Source: Jiangella sp. DSM 45060
GTDB lineage: Bacteria > Actinomycetota > Actinomycetes > Jiangellales > Jiangellaceae
Assembly: GCF_900105175.1 (NCBI RefSeq)
Contig: NZ_LT629771.1
Coordinates: forward strand, 2,914,001 to 2,978,000
Length of the DNA stretch: 64,000 bases
Reading direction: 5' to 3'
In this document: piece by piece, positions 21,034 through 30,730 of the stretch
Layout: every line of letters begins with the position of its first letter
Position numbering within the stretch: the stretch's first letter is position 1
Notes under the pieces: model-generated
Database searches by the model: none
What the model was told of the DNA's origin: nothing
What the model saw: only the letters and a program-made list of their open reading frames with translations
Made by a program: the position numbers and the translations under genes

Positions 21034-22255
21034 GGCTCCTCCTCTCCTCGGCTCGACGGACGGCCGGGCCGGGGTGGTCCCGGCCGCGTAGCAGCGCCGC
21101 CCAGATCAGCACCGCGCCCAGCGAACCGGCGGCCGCGCACGCGGCGACGGCCACCGACGGCGGCAGCAGTTCGGCCAGCCCGCCGGCCAGCAGGACGCCG
21201 GTGCCCTGCGCCGACTGCAGGCCGGCCGACGCGAAGCCGATGGCGCGCCCGCGCACCTCGTCGGCCAGCTCCTCGGTGAACGCCACCTGCGCCAGCACCA
21301 TGTAGGTCGCGAGCAGCCCGGACAGCGCCCACAGCGCCACCGTCACCGGCAGCGGCGGTCCGGCGACCGTCGCCACCAGCGGCAGCCCGGTCGCGACGGC
21401 CAGCGGCACCGTCAGACGGTCCCGCCACGCCCGCCGCACCCGGGTCACCAGGGCGGCGCCGACCACCGAGCCCACGACGTCGGCCGCCATCAGCGCTCCG
21501 ACGGCGGCGGCGCCGGCGCCGATCTGCTCCGCGTACGGCGCCGCGAGCGCCTCCGGCGCCAGGAAGAGGCCGAACAGCCAGATCAGCGACACCAGCCCGA
21601 GCAGCCGCCGGTCACCGACCACCAGACGCACGCCGGCCAGCGCGAACCCGGACGGCCGCCGCGCGGGGTCCCCGCCGGGCCGGTGCGGCCGCAGCCCCCA
21701 CCGCAGCAGCACCGCCGACAGCAGGAACGTGACGGCGTTGGCGGCCAGCGCGACGTGCGGCCCGCCGGCCCACACCACCACCAGGCCGCCGACGGTGAAA
21801 CCGGCGATCTGGGCCAGCCCGTCGGTCGCCGTCATGATGCCCATCCCGACGGCGAACCGGTCGCCGGTCAGCACGGCCGGCAGGGTCGCGGTCCGGCCGG
21901 CGGCGAACAGCGGCTGCAGGCACGTCATCGCCACCACGAGCGCCGCGAGCAGCGGCAGCGGCATCCCGGGGATCGCCATCAGCCCGGCGAACGCCGCCCG
22001 CGCGACGTCGACGGCGACCATCACCGTCCGGCGCGGGTACCGGTCCGCCAACCCGGCCAGCAACGGCGCCGTGAACAGCGGCGGCAGCAGCGTGAGCGCG
22101 TAGATCAGCGCCGTCAGCCCGGCAGATGCGGTCCTCTCGTACACCAGCAGCGCCAGCGCCACCCGGGCCAGCTGGTCGCCGACGCGCGACTGGGTCTGGG
22201 CCAGCCAGAGCACGCGGAACTCGGCGACGCCGAACACCTCGCGCCAGCCGGCCAT
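21020..22255 (-). CDS. MFS transporter (drug-efflux type)
   Basis: 411 residues with twelve predicted membrane segments. The ATG at 22255 has GGAGGG upstream. The A-loop motif between helices 2 and 3 reads GLADRYPRRTVM. The central loop carries a short basic stretch. Sequence style is that of MFS_3/enterobactin-exporter-like (EntS) proteins, so export of a small hydrophobic molecule or siderophore is plausible. No regulator sits directly beside it. Confidence 0.88.
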   Translation of the reverse strand: MAGWREVFGVAEFRVLWLAQTQSRVGDQLARVALALLVYERTASAGLTALIYALTLLPPLFTAPLLAGLADRYPRRTVMVAVDVARAAFAGLMAIPGMPLPLLAALVVAMTCLQPLFAAGRTATLPAVLTGDRFAVGMGIMTATDGLAQIAGFTVGGLVVVWAGGPHVALAANAVTFLLSAVLLRWGLRPHRPGGDPARRPSGFALAGVRLVVGDRRLLGLVSLIWLFGLFLAPEALAAPYAEQIGAGAAAVGALMAADVVGSVVGAALVTRVRRAWRDRLTVPLAVATGLPLVATVAGPPLPVTVALWALSGLLATYMVLAQVAFTEELADEVRGRAIGFASAGLQSAQGTGVLLAGGLAELLPPSVAVAACAAAGSLGAVLIWAALLRGRDHPGPAVRRAEERRSHARP

Positions 22256-22334
22256 CGGTCCCTCCGCGCCGGCACCGCACCGGCTCGGGACCGACGGTAG
22301 GAGCGGGCTGCTTCAGTCCGTCTTCACCGTGTCT

Positions 22335-22730
22335 TCACGGCAGGCCGACGGCGGTGTCCTGCGGCACCGGCGCGAGCAGCGGGCCGATCCGGCGGCCGCG
22401 GACGATCTCCGGGCGGATCCGCAGCCCGTGCTCGTCGGCCGTGGCCCGCCCGATCGTGACGACGCACCAGCCGGTGCGGCCGGTCTCGTCGTACCCGTCG
22501 GCCTGGAACGCGACCACGCCGAGGCGGTCGACCGGCGGCAGCGCCGTGGCCGGGCCCAGCCCGACGATCACGTCGTCGCCGTCGAGGTGGAAGCGGACCG
22601 GCTCGATGGCCGGCAGCGCGCCCTCGGTGAAGACCAGACGGCCGATCGGGGCGCCGGCGAGCAGCGCGTAACAGGTGCGCCGGTCCAGCGGGTCCGGTCC
22701 GGCCGGGGTCGAGGGAGGCACGCGCCCCAC
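22335..22730 (-). CDS. Flavin split-barrel protein, pyridoxamine 5'-phosphate oxidase-like
   Basis: 131 residues from a GTG start. The fold signature is LDRRTCYALLAGAPIGRLVFTEGALPAIEPVRFHLDGDDVIV at the N-terminus, then GWCVVTIGRA. Such proteins bind FMN, F420 or haem. It is divergent from devR with a perfect DevR box in the shared gap. Split-barrel proteins belong to the DevR (DosR) regulon of M. tuberculosis (for example Rv3129), so hypoxia or NO induction is likely. The substrate is unknown. Confidence 0.85.
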   Translation of the reverse strand: MGRVPPSTPAGPDPLDRRTCYALLAGAPIGRLVFTEGALPAIEPVRFHLDGDDVIVGLGPATALPPVDRLGVVAFQADGYDETGRTGWCVVTIGRATADEHGLRIRPEIVRGRRIGPLLAPVPQDTAVGLP

Positions 22731-22757
22731 ATTTGTCCGTGCCGGCCCGCGCCGGAA

Positions 22758-22771
22758 GGGACGAAGGTCCC
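22758..22771. promoter_or_regulatory. DevR/DosR box between the flavin protein and devR
   Basis: GGGAC-GAAG-GTCCC is a perfect 5-bp inverted repeat with the same 4-nt spacing as the mycobacterial DevR consensus core GGGACTWWAGTCCC. Its centre lies 43.5 bp upstream of the proposed leaderless devR start (22808), the usual activator position. Confidence 0.75.
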
Positions 22772-22807
22772 ATGACGACCCCTGCTGGCTGGGGTAGCGT
22801 CGTGATC

Positions 22808-23476
22808 GTGAGCACCGACCGTGTCGTCCGCGTCTTCCTGCTCGACGACCACGAGGTGGTCCGGCGCGGGGTGTCCGCCCTGCTCGAGACCGAGCCCGAC
22901 ATCGAGGTCGTCGGCGAGGCCGGCACCGCCGAACAGGCCATGGCCCGCATCCCCGCCCTCGAACCCGACGTCGCCATCCTCGACGTCCGCCTCCCCGACG
23001 GCGACGGCGTCACCGTCTGCCGCGAGATGCGCTCGCGCCTCCCCCACCTGCAGTGCCTCATGTTCACCTCGTTCGCCGACGACGACGCCCTGTTCGACGC
23101 CGTCATGGCCGGCGCCGCCGGGTACGTCCTCAAGCAGGTGCACGGCACCGACCTCATCGGGGCGGTCCGCGCGCTGGCCGAGGGCAAGTCGCTGCTCGAC
23201 CCCGAGAGCACCGCCCGCATGCTGGCCCGCCTGCGCGACCGTGCCACCCGCGCCGACCCGCTGGCCGCGCTCACCGACCAGGAGCGGCGCATCCTCGACC
23301 TCATCGGCGAGGGCCTCACCAACCGCCAGATCGGCGAGCGCATGTTCCTCGCCGAGAAGACCATCAAGAACTACGTCTCCAACCTGCTGGCCAAGCTCGA
23401 CATGAACCGCCGCACCCAGGCCGCGGCGCTGTCGGCGCAGCTCAAGGCCGAGGCGAAAGACCATCCGAGCAGCTGA
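22808..23476 (+). CDS. devR: DevR/DosR-type response regulator
   Basis: 222 residues. Receiver domain with the phosphorylated Asp59 in VAILDVRLPDGDG; C-terminal LuxR-type helix-turn-helix (LTDQERRILDLIGEGLTNRQIGERMFLAEKTIKNYVSNLLAKL). It matches mycobacterial DosR almost motif by motif, including the KTxKNYVSxLLAKL DNA-contact helix. The GTG at 22808 is chosen because TAGCGT ends 7 nt upstream and the DevR box sits at -43. The partner kinase is 2.4 kb downstream on the other strand. It should activate hypoxia/NO/CO genes. Confidence 0.93.
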   Translation: MSTDRVVRVFLLDDHEVVRRGVSALLETEPDIEVVGEAGTAEQAMARIPALEPDVAILDVRLPDGDGVTVCREMRSRLPHLQCLMFTSFADDDALFDAVMAGAAGYVLKQVHGTDLIGAVRALAEGKSLLDPESTARMLARLRDRATRADPLAALTDQERRILDLIGEGLTNRQIGERMFLAEKTIKNYVSNLLAKLDMNRRTQAAALSAQLKAEAKDHPSS

Positions 23477-23497
23477 CGCCGCCGCTAGGGTCGTCGC

Positions 23498-25885
23498 ATG
23501 AGCTCCGATCCGACGACCATGCCGGCCGACGTGGAGCGCGGGCTCTCGACGGCGGAGGTGGCGGCGCGCATCGCCGCCGGCCGCACCAACGACGTCCCCG
23601 CGCGGGCCAGCCGGGGCACCTGGGAGATCATCCGCGGCAACGTCTTCACCCGCATCAACGCGATCCTCCTGGTCCTGTTCCTCATCGTGCTCGGCACCGG
23701 CTCGCTGCTCGACGGCCTGTTCGGCGGCATGATCGTCGCGAACAGCGTCGTGGGCATGATCCAGGAGCTGCGGGCCAAGCGCACCCTCGACCGTCTGACC
23801 ATCGTCGGGCAGGCCCGCCCGCGGGTGCGCCGCGACGGCGCCGCCGTCGAGCTGGCCCCGAACGAGGTGGTCGCCGACGACGTCATCGAGATGGGCGCCG
23901 GCGACCAGGTCGTCGTCGACGGCGAGGTCGTGGCGGCCGACGCGCTCGAGGTCGACGAGTCGCTGCTGACCGGCGAGTCCGACCCGGTCGTCAAGCACAC
24001 CGGCGATCCGGTGATGTCGGGCAGCTTCGTGGTGGCCGGCAACGGCGCCTACCGCGCCACGAAGGTGGGCCGCGAGGCGTACGCTGCCCGGCTGTCCGAG
24101 GAGGCCAGCCGGTTCACGCTGGTCAACTCCGACCTGCGCAACGGCGTCAACACCATCCTGCGGTTCATCACCTACCTGCTGATCCCGGCCGGCGCGCTGT
24201 CCATCTACAACCAGCTCTCCGGCGACCAGGACCTCCCCGACGCGCTGCGCGGCATGGTCGCGGCGCTGGTGCCGATGGTGCCCGAGGGCCTGGTGCTCAT
24301 GCTGTCCATCGCGTTCGCGGTCGGCGTGGTCCGGCTGGGCCGGCGGCAGTGCCTGGTCAACGAGCTGCCGGCGATCGAAGGGCTGGCCCGGGTCGACGTC
24401 GTGTGCGCCGACAAGACCGGCACGCTGACGGAGAACGCCATGCGGCTGGCCGAGATCCGCGACCTCGACGGCGACCCCGGCGGCACCCGCACGGCGCTGG
24501 GCGCGCTGGCCGCCGCCGACCCCCGTCCCAACGCCAGCCTGCAGGCCATCGCCGAGGCGCACCCCGACGACCCCGGCTGGCGGGTCACCGGGGTGGCGCC
24601 GTTCTCGTCGGCGCGCAAGTGGAGCGGCGCCGGCTTCGACGGCCACGGCGACTGGGTGCTCGGCGCGCCCGACGTGCTGCTGCCGGCCGGCGACGCCGTC
24701 CGCGACGACGCCGAGCGGACCGCCGCGCAGGGACTACGGGTGCTGCTGCTCGGTCGCTCCGACCGGCCGGTCGACGACGGCGGCGCGCCCGGCGCCGTCA
24801 CCCCGGCGGCGCTGCTGGTGCTGGACCAGAAGGTCCGTCCCGACGCCAAGGACACACTGGCCTACTTCGCCGAGCAGAACGTCACCGTCAAGGTGATCTC
24901 CGGCGACAACGCGGCCTCCGTGGGCGCCGTCGCCGGGTCGCTCGGGCTGCCCGGCGCCACGCACACCGTCGACGCCCGCACGCTGCCCGAAGAACGCGAC
25001 GCGCTCGCCGACGTGCTCGACGACAACGCCGTCTTCGGCCGCGTCTCCCCCGACCAGAAGCGGGCCATGGTCGGTGCACTGCAGTCGCGCGGGCACACCG
25101 TCGCGATGACCGGCGACGGCGTCAACGACGTGCTCGCGCTCAAGGACGCCGACATCGGCGTCGCGATGGGCGCCGGCAGCCCGGCCACCCGGTCGGTCGC
25201 GCAGATCGTGCTGCTCGACAACAAGTTCGCCACGCTGCCGCACGTCGTGGCCGAGGGCCGCCGCGTCATCGGCAACATCGAGCGGGTCGCCACGCTGTTC
25301 CTCACCAAGACGGTGTACTCCGTGCTGCTGGCGTTCATGGTGGGCGTGCCCGGGCTGGTCGGGTTCGACCCGCTGCCGTACCCGTTCTTCCCGCGCCACG
25401 TCACCATCACCGGCTGGTTCACCATCGGCCTGCCCGCGTTCGTGCTGTCGCTGGCGCCGAACGCCGAGCGGGCCCGGCCGGGCTTCGTCGCCCGGGTCAT
25501 GCGCACGTCGGTGCCGGCCGGCATCGTCATCGGGGTGGCCTGTTTCGTCGCGTACCTGCTCACCTACCAGGGCGCCGACGCCACCGAGGCCGAGCGCACG
25601 CAGTCGACCACCACGGCGCTGATCACGCTGACGATCATCGCGCTCTGGGTGCTGGCCATCGTCGCCCGGCCGTACGCGCCGTGGAAGATCGCGCTGGTCG
25701 TCGTCATGGCGGCGTCGTCGGCGCTGATGTTCGTGCTGCCGTTCACCCAGGACCTATTCCTGCTCGACCCCAGCAACACCGGGTACACCGTCATCGGGCT
25801 GATCTGCGCGGCCGCCGGCGTCGTGCTGGTCGAGCTGGTGTGGGCGTGGAACGGGCGGCGGGGTCAGGCCGACGCCGACGGCTGA
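23498..25885 (+). CDS. ctpE: CtpE-like P-type cation ATPase
   Basis: 795 residues. Actuator motif LLTGES (near 153), ion-pathway motif VPEGL in the fourth helix, phosphorylation motif [10 protein letters not shown] (near 308), hinge [18 protein letters not shown]. The PEGL motif and overall length match CtpE of mycobacteria, reported as a calcium transporter. There are about ten membrane helices and no N-terminal metal-binding domain. TAGGGT ends 6 nt before the ATG (leaderless). It sits between devR and the kinase gene; DevR-linked P-type ATPases (CtpF type) are known in mycobacteria. Confidence 0.9.
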   Translation: MSSDPTTMPADVERGLSTAEVAARIAAGRTNDVPARASRGTWEIIRGNVFTRINAILLVLFLIVLGTGSLLDGLFGGMIVANSVVGMIQELRAKRTLDRLTIVGQARPRVRRDGAAVELAPNEVVADDVIEMGAGDQVVVDGEVVAADALEVDESLLTGESDPVVKHTGDPVMSGSFVVAGNGAYRATKVGREAYAARLSEEASRFTLVNSDLRNGVNTILRFITYLLIPAGALSIYNQLSGDQDLPDALRGMVAALVPMVPEGLVLMLSIAFAVGVVRLGRRQCLVNELPAIEGLARVDVVCADKTGTLTENAMRLAEIRDLDGDPGGTRTALGALAAADPRPNASLQAIAEAHPDDPGWRVTGVAPFSSARKWSGAGFDGHGDWVLGAPDVLLPAGDAVRDDAERTAAQGLRVLLLGRSDRPVDDGGAPGAVTPAALLVLDQKVRPDAKDTLAYFAEQNVTVKVISGDNAASVGAVAGSLGLPGATHTVDARTLPEERDALADVLDDNAVFGRVSPDQKRAMVGALQSRGHTVAMTGDGVNDVLALKDADIGVAMGAGSPATRSVAQIVLLDNKFATLPHVVAEGRRVIGNIERVATLFLTKTVYSVLLAFMVGVPGLVGFDPLPYPFFPRHVTITGWFTIGLPAFVLSLAPNAERARPGFVARVMRTSVPAGIVIGVACFVAYLLTYQGADATEAERTQSTTTALITLTIIALWVLAIVARPYAPWKIALVVVMAASSALMFVLPFTQDLFLLDPSNTGYTVIGLICAAAGVVLVELVWAWNGRRGQADADG

Positions 25886-27585
25886 GCGCCGCCGGCCGGG
25901 ACGTCCCAGCACACCACGGTGCCGCCGTCGGGGGCGGGCCCGGCGGTGAACGTCCCGCCCAGACGGGCGGCCCGCTCGGCCAGGTTGGCCAGTCCGCTGC
26001 GGTGCGGCACCTCCGGCAGCCCGACGCCGTTGTCGGTGACGGTGACCCGGACGCGGCCGCCGGACAGCTCGACGACGGCGCCGGCGCGGCTCGCCTTGGC
26101 GTGGCGGACGATGTTCGACAGCGACTCCTGCAGCACCGGCACCAGCTGCTCGGCGATCTCGTCGGAGACGGCGTTGTCGAGCTCGCCGATCAGCTGCAGG
26201 CCGGGCGCGAACCCGAGCTGCTCCCCCGCCGACTGGACGACGGCGACCAGCCGGCCGCGCAGGGTGTCGGTGACGTCGTCCTTGGACGACTGCAGGGCGA
26301 AGATGGTCGAGCGGATCTGCCGGATCGTGGCGTCGAGGTCGTCGACGGTGCGCTCCACCCGCGCAGCGACATCGGGACGGTCGATCAGCCGGGCCGCCGC
26401 GGTGAGGCTCATCGCGCTGGCGAACAGCCGCTGGACGACGACGTCGTGCAGGTCGCGGGCGATGCGCTCGCGGTCGTCGACCAGCCCGTGCCGTTCGGCG
26501 TCCTTGCGCGCGTCGGCCAGTTCCAGCCCGACGGCGGCCTGGCTGGCGAAGGCCTGCAGCATGCGCACCGCCGGTCCGGCGAACGGGTGCTCGCCGCGCT
26601 GCCGCGCCAGCACCAGCACGCCGCGGACCTGCGGCTCGGCGCCCAGCGGCACCAGCACCGCGGGGCCGGCCGGCAATCGGTCCAGCAGCGGGGCCGGCTC
26701 GACGCCGCGGCGGATCTCGGCGACGACGCGCGGCTCGCCGGAACGCAGCACCGCCTCGGACAGCGTCCCCTCGGCGGAGAACCGCAGCCCGTTCAGCGCG
26801 TCGGCGCCGTCGCCGTCGGCCGTCAGCACCCGCATCAGCCCGGCGGCGTCGTCGTCGGGCGCGATGACCGCCGCGGTGTGCGACGACGACATCGTCCGCG
26901 CGTGCGACGCGATCAGCCTCAGCGCGTCGTCGACCGAGCTGCCCGACAGCAGCGCCTGGGTGACCTCGGCGGACGCGTCGAGCCAGGTCTCGCGGCGGCG
27001 GCTGGCGTCGTAGAGACGGGCGTTCTCGATGGCGATGCCCGCGGCCGTGGCCAGCGCCGTCACGATGGTCTCGTCCTGCTCGTCGAAGTCGCGGCCGCCG
27101 TTCTTCTCCGTCAGGTACAGGTTGCCGAACACGGCGTCGCGGACCCGGATGGGCACGCCGAGGAAGCTGTGCATCGGCGGGTGCCCCTCCGGGAACCCGT
27201 ACGATTCCGGGTGCCCGGAGATCTCGTCCAGCCGCAGCGAGCGCGGCTCCTTGATCAGCAGGCCGAGCAGGCCGCGGCCGTGCGGCCAGTGCGCGATGTG
27301 GGCGATCTCGTCCTCGGACAGGCCGACCGGGATGAACTGCGCCAGCTGGCCGTCGTCGCCGATGACGCCGAGCGCGCCGTAGCGGCAGTCGACGAGGTCG
27401 GTCGCGACCTCGACGATGCGCCGCAGGACGCTCTCGAGGTCCAGCTCGCGTCCGATCGACACGACCGCTTCGAGCAGCGAGTGCACACCGTCGCGCGCCG
27501 CGACGACCGCCTGGAGCCGCGCCTGCACCTCGGTCATCAGCCGATCGAGCGGCACCTTCGGGAGCAGTTGCTCGGACTCGTACAC
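25864..27585 (-). CDS. devS: DevS/DosS-type haem GAF sensor histidine kinase
   Basis: 573 residues from a GTG start. GAF-A (about 45-190) carries His135 in GHPPM, aligned with the haem ligand His149 of mycobacterial DosS. GAF-B spans about 205-350. The HisKA_3 phosphoacceptor is in [16 protein letters not shown] and a HATPase_c domain ends the protein ([10 protein letters not shown]). No membrane segment. It should sense O2, NO or CO and phosphorylate DevR. The 3' end overlaps the P-type ATPase gene tail-to-tail by 22 bp. A DevR box lies 88 bp upstream of its start. Confidence 0.93.
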   Translation of the reverse strand: MYESEQLLPKVPLDRLMTEVQARLQAVVAARDGVHSLLEAVVSIGRELDLESVLRRIVEVATDLVDCRYGALGVIGDDGQLAQFIPVGLSEDEIAHIAHWPHGRGLLGLLIKEPRSLRLDEISGHPESYGFPEGHPPMHSFLGVPIRVRDAVFGNLYLTEKNGGRDFDEQDETIVTALATAAGIAIENARLYDASRRRETWLDASAEVTQALLSGSSVDDALRLIASHARTMSSSHTAAVIAPDDDAAGLMRVLTADGDGADALNGLRFSAEGTLSEAVLRSGEPRVVAEIRRGVEPAPLLDRLPAGPAVLVPLGAEPQVRGVLVLARQRGEHPFAGPAVRMLQAFASQAAVGLELADARKDAERHGLVDDRERIARDLHDVVVQRLFASAMSLTAAARLIDRPDVAARVERTVDDLDATIRQIRSTIFALQSSKDDVTDTLRGRLVAVVQSAGEQLGFAPGLQLIGELDNAVSDEIAEQLVPVLQESLSNIVRHAKASRAGAVVELSGGRVRVTVTDNGVGLPEVPHRSGLANLAERAARLGGTFTAGPAPDGGTVVCWDVPAGGAQPSASA

Positions 27586-27672
27586 TCTCTCGACCCCCTA
27601 CCGCCCGCGCCAAGTTTCCCATCGAGCAGCGGCGATGTCGAGGATGCCCAGGCCGAGGGTCCCGGCGTGGCG

Positions 27673-27686
27673 AGGACCTTGGTCCC
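27673..27686. promoter_or_regulatory. DevR/DosR box upstream of devS
   Basis: On the minus strand GGGAC-CAAG-GTCCT, one mismatch in the arms from the inverted repeat found near devR. Confidence 0.6.
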
Positions 27687-27740
27687 ATCGGAGTCCGACC
27701 TTCGCCCGGTCGCGCTCGCCGTCGCTGTGCGGTGCACTGG

Positions 27741-27756
27741 TGTGGGGCGGATCACA
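27741..27756. promoter_or_regulatory. CRP/FNR-type site
   Basis: TGTGG-N6-TCACA differs by one base from the CRP consensus TGTGA-N6-TCACA. It lies in the devS-DUF1905 divergent gap, 115 bp from the DUF1905 start. Confidence 0.45.
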
Positions 27757-27779
27757 TTAGCCGCACCCGCGGGGGATGG

Positions 27780-27813
27780 CTCGGGGCCGGTATCGGGGGT
27801 TGCCGGCCCCGAG
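27780..27813. promoter_or_regulatory. 11-bp-arm hairpin ahead of the DUF1905 gene
   Basis: CTCGGGGCCGG and CCGGCCCCGAG flank a 12-nt loop, ending 42 nt before the GTG of the DUF1905 gene. It may block readthrough or act as a protein-binding site. Confidence 0.5.
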
Positions 27814-27855
27814 TCAACATCCGGTGCTGTCGGTGCCGGCTGCCAGACTGGCCCG

Positions 27856-28152
27856 GTGCTGGAATTCACCTTCGACGCCGGCCTGTGGGCGTACGGCGGC
27901 GAGATGTCGTGGGTGTTCGTCACCGTGCCGCCTGACGTCTCGGCCGAGATCCGCGCCGTACCCCGCCCGCCCCGGCCCGGCTTCGGGTCCGTGAAGGTCG
28001 GCGTGCGGCTCGGCGGCTCCTCCTGGTCCACGTCGATCTTCCCCGACTCCACCAGCGGCTGCTACGTGCTGCCGGTGAAGAAGGTGGTCCGTACCGCCGA
28101 GGGCGTCGACGACGGCGACGCCGTCACCGTCGAGCTGACCGTCCGCGACTAG
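27856..28152 (+). CDS. DUF1905 domain protein
   Basis: 98 residues from a GTG start. The whole protein is one DUF1905 domain: an N-terminal WVFVTVPPDVSAEI strand-turn, SVKVGVRLGGSSWSTSIFPD, and a C-terminal VKKVVRTAEGVDDGDAVTVELTV, predicted all-beta. Function unknown. CAGACT ends 6 nt before the GTG, so the transcript may be leaderless. It shares its upstream region with devS. Confidence 0.85.
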   Translation: MLEFTFDAGLWAYGGEMSWVFVTVPPDVSAEIRAVPRPPRPGFGSVKVGVRLGGSSWSTSIFPDSTSGCYVLPVKKVVRTAEGVDDGDAVTVELTVRD

Positions 28153-28165
28153 GACCGCCCGGGCG

Positions 28166-28510
28166 TCAGGCGGTCCAGACGGCGATCAGCCCGACCTGCA
28201 CGGCGAGCACCACGACGATGGCCAGCCACTGCCGTCCGACCGGCCAGTGCCGGGCGACCGTCGCCACCAGGAGCACGGCGCCGCCCACACCGCCGATGAC
28301 GCCGGTGACGGCCGGACCGGCCGAGCCCGACAGCAGCCCGCCCACCGCGACCAGCAGCGCCAGCGTCGCCGTCCCGATGATCAGGGAGTCGCGCACGAAC
28401 CCCTCGGCCAGCGAGGCGAGCGCGGCGGGGATGGCGCCGCGGCGGCGCGGCGGCGTCCGGGACGGCTCGGGGACTTCCTCGGCGGGCTGGTCACCGGACA
28501 TATCGGTCAC
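28166..28510 (-). CDS. Small membrane protein of unknown function
   Basis: 114 residues from a GTG start. An acidic/proline-rich N-terminus (1-35) is followed by three hydrophobic segments (about 42-62, 66-84, 94-112). No family recognised. It is divergent from the DUF7144 gene, and one copy of the TCACCC-N5-GGGTGA palindrome lies in the gap only 21 nt from this start. Confidence 0.6.
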   Translation of the reverse strand: MTDMSGDQPAEEVPEPSRTPPRRRGAIPAALASLAEGFVRDSLIIGTATLALLVAVGGLLSGSAGPAVTGVIGGVGGAVLLVATVARHWPVGRQWLAIVVVLAVQVGLIAVWTA

Positions 28511-28530
28511 TCTACGGAGTGTCCGGCGGG

Positions 28531-28549
28531 ATCACCCCCGGTGGGTGAT
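28531..28549. promoter_or_regulatory. Palindrome copy 1 (TCACCC-N5-GGGTGA)
   Basis: ATCACCC-CCGGT-GGGTGAT, 7-bp perfect arms. It is 71 nt upstream of the DUF7144 start and 21 nt upstream of the divergent small membrane protein. Confidence 0.75.
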
Positions 28550-28619
28550 GCCGCTGCCGCCGCCGCGCCGCAAAAGTGGACAACCGGGGACCTCCCCGCG
28601 TCAGCTCGCAGGAGGAGTC

Positions 28620-29045
28620 ATGACCGATTTCCGCACCTCGCCGACCGAGACGCCCAGGTCGGAGCCGTCCGGCTGGGCGACCGGCGGCGTCATCTTCGCG
28701 GCCACGATGATGGTCCTCATCGGCGTCTTCCAGGCGCTCGAGGGCCTGGCGGCGATCATCGACGACGAGTTCTTCGTCGTCCTGCCCAATTACACGTTCG
28801 ACCTCGACACCACCGCGTGGGGCTGGGTACACCTGATCCTCGGCATCGTCATCGCCCTGGCCGGGTTCTTCCTGTTCACCGGCAGTGCCGTGGCCGGCGG
28901 GGTGGCGATCGGGCTCGCCGGACTGAGCGCGATCGCCAACTTCTTCTTCATCCCGTACTACCCGTTCTGGTCGCTGCTGATCATCGCGATCGACATCTTC
29001 GTGATCTGGGCGATCGCGAGGTCCGGCGTCCTCAGCTCCCGTTAG
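28620..29045 (+). CDS. DUF7144-type membrane protein
   Basis: 141 residues. The ATG has GGAGGAG 6 nt upstream. There are four membrane helices after a hydrophilic start of 22 residues; the pattern VLIGVFQALEGLAAIIDDEFFVV and GWVHLILGIVIALAGFFLF is characteristic of this actinobacterial family. Function unknown. The shared palindrome lies 71 nt upstream of its start. Confidence 0.8.
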   Translation: MTDFRTSPTETPRSEPSGWATGGVIFAATMMVLIGVFQALEGLAAIIDDEFFVVLPNYTFDLDTTAWGWVHLILGIVIALAGFFLFTGSAVAGGVAIGLAGLSAIANFFFIPYYPFWSLLIIAIDIFVIWAIARSGVLSSR

Positions 29046-29048
29046 CGC

Positions 29049-30143
29049 TCAGCGCAGCAGGACCGGCCGGTAGCAGCCGAACTCGGCCTGCCAGCCCTCG
29101 ACCTCGGTGTCGCCGGAGACGACGAGATCGCGGCCGCCGGGCAGCACGCCGTCGTCGACGATGCTGCTCAGGCCGGTCCAGGCGGCGGGGTCGTCGTGGC
29201 CGTGGATCTCGGACTGGACCGGCCAGTCCGGCACCCCGGCGAGCGCGGTCGTGGCGGCATCCGCCGCGGCCGCGTCGCCGGCGTCGGTGGCGCGGATCCA
29301 CGCGCCGATCCAGGCGCACCGGGCCTCGGCTTCGACGGTGTACGCCAGCGCGTGCCGGGTGGTCACGCCGCCGGACGGGGTGACCCGCAGGCCGTCCGGC
29401 AGCGCGGCCCCGCCGAGCATCGCGTCGGCCGTCGCGACGATGTCCTCGGACCGGATGATGTCGCCGGGCAGCGCGGACAGCCAGGTCCCGGCGTCCACCT
29501 GCGTCACCGCGTCGAGCAGGTCCGCGAACTCGGCGTCGTCCATCGGCGAGCGCCAGGTCATCAGCTCCACGAAGGCGTCGTCCTGCTGCCAGACGGCGGC
29601 CCGGTCGCCGTCGCCGTACGAGAACACGGTCGCCCGGTGGCCGGCGACGACCGCCTCGGTGACGGCGTCGGCCGCGCCCTCGCGGCTGGCGATCGCGGCC
29701 GGCACGTCGGCCGACGTGCTCCACGACAGGTGCACCTCGCCGGCGCCGTCGGTGAACCACATGGTCCCGTCGCCGGGATCGAGCTCGTCGGCGCTCCCGA
29801 CGCGCCAGTCGGGCGCGTCGATGAGCAGCCGCGGCGTCTGGTCGGCCAGCGCGATCGCCTCGCTCGCCCACACCACCGGGTCGTCGCCCTGCGTGCTGAC
29901 CAGGGCGGTGACGCCGACGGCGGCGGCCGCGGCGACGGCGCCCAGCGTGGCCAGGCGGCGGACCCGGCGGGGCCGGCGAGCCGGCGTCCGTGCGGGCGCG
30001 CGGCCGGCCGGGAGCACCGGCTCCGGCACGGCCAGGATCCGCGTCATCAGGTCCGCCTCGGCGGCGCTGCCGGTCAGCGTGACGATCTCCTCGTCGCTGT
30101 GCTGCGCGGCCCGGCGGACCAGCGCGGTCATGGGGTCGGTCAC
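29049..30143 (-). CDS. Membrane-anchored protein encoded with an ECF sigma factor (putative anti-sigma)
   Basis: 364 residues. The N-terminal 70 residues are cytoplasmic and basic (ARTPARRPRRVRR), followed by one membrane helix (about 69-86) and a 280-residue extracytoplasmic domain with no named fold. The layout matches the CU044_5270-like proteins paired with ECF sigma factors. It starts with a GTGA overlap with the sigma gene stop, so the two are made together. A role in holding the sigma factor at the membrane is inferred from context. There is no zinc-binding HxxxCxxC motif. Confidence 0.7.
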   Translation of the reverse strand: MTDPMTALVRRAAQHSDEEIVTLTGSAAEADLMTRILAVPEPVLPAGRAPARTPARRPRRVRRLATLGAVAAAAAVGVTALVSTQGDDPVVWASEAIALADQTPRLLIDAPDWRVGSADELDPGDGTMWFTDGAGEVHLSWSTSADVPAAIASREGAADAVTEAVVAGHRATVFSYGDGDRAAVWQQDDAFVELMTWRSPMDDAEFADLLDAVTQVDAGTWLSALPGDIIRSEDIVATADAMLGGAALPDGLRVTPSGGVTTRHALAYTVEAEARCAWIGAWIRATDAGDAAAADAATTALAGVPDWPVQSEIHGHDDPAAWTGLSSIVDDGVLPGGRDLVVSGDTEVEGWQAEFGCYRPVLLR

Positions 30144-30721
30144 GATTCCTCCTGGTCGTCGTGGGGGTGCGGCGCGGTCCAGCCGAGCGCCTCGAGCTCG
30201 GCGCGCAGCCGCCCGCGGGCCCGTTGCAGCCGGCTGCGCAGCGTCGACGGCGGCACCGCCAGCACCGCGGCCGCCTCGGCCGGCGCCAGGCCCTCCCAGC
30301 TGGTCAGCTCGATGACCTCGCGGTCGGCCGGCTCGAGCCGTCGCAGCGCGGCCCGGACGAGCTCGGCCTGCGGGTCGTCGCCCGGCCGGCCGGTGCGGGC
30401 CTGGGTGGCGAGGTGGTCGCGCAGCCGTGCGGCCAGCGCGTCGCGGCGGCGGTCGCCGCGGTGGTGGTTGGCGAGGACCCGCCGGGCGACGCCGTACAGC
30501 CAGAGCCTGGCTTCGTCACCGGCCGGGACGTCGTCGATGCGCCGCCAGGCGACCACGAACGTCTCGGCGATGACGTCGGCCGCGTCGGCGGCGACCTCCA
30601 CCCGGCGCAGCGCGTACGCGAGCACCGTCGAGGAATGGGCGGTGAACAGGGCCTCGAACCGCTGGCGGCGCGAGGTCAGGTGATAGTCGGCCGGGTCGGG
30701 CGCTCGGGTGGTGGCCGGCAC
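30140..30721 (-). CDS. ECF-type RNA polymerase sigma factor
   Basis: 193 residues from a GTG start. Region 2 spans about 20-90 (FEALFTAHSSTVLAYALRRV, then ADVIAETFVVAWRRIDDVP), region 4 about 125-175 (LEPADREVIELTSWEGLAPAEAAAVLAVPPSTLRSRLQRAR). The linker is Asp/Arg-rich. It directs transcription of an unknown stress regulon with its overlapping downstream partner. An inverted repeat lies just upstream. Confidence 0.92.
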   Translation of the reverse strand: MPATTRAPDPADYHLTSRRQRFEALFTAHSSTVLAYALRRVEVAADAADVIAETFVVAWRRIDDVPAGDEARLWLYGVARRVLANHHRGDRRRDALAARLRDHLATQARTGRPGDDPQAELVRAALRRLEPADREVIELTSWEGLAPAEAAAVLAVPPSTLRSRLQRARGRLRAELEALGWTAPHPHDDQEES

Positions 30722-30730
30722 GGTCTCCCT

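Noticed and set aside
23053..28152. A 1699-codon open frame on the + strand
   Set aside because: It runs antisense or out of frame through devR, the P-type ATPase and devS and has Arg/Pro/Ala/His-rich composition; only its last 98 codons (27856-28152) are a real gene (DUF1905).
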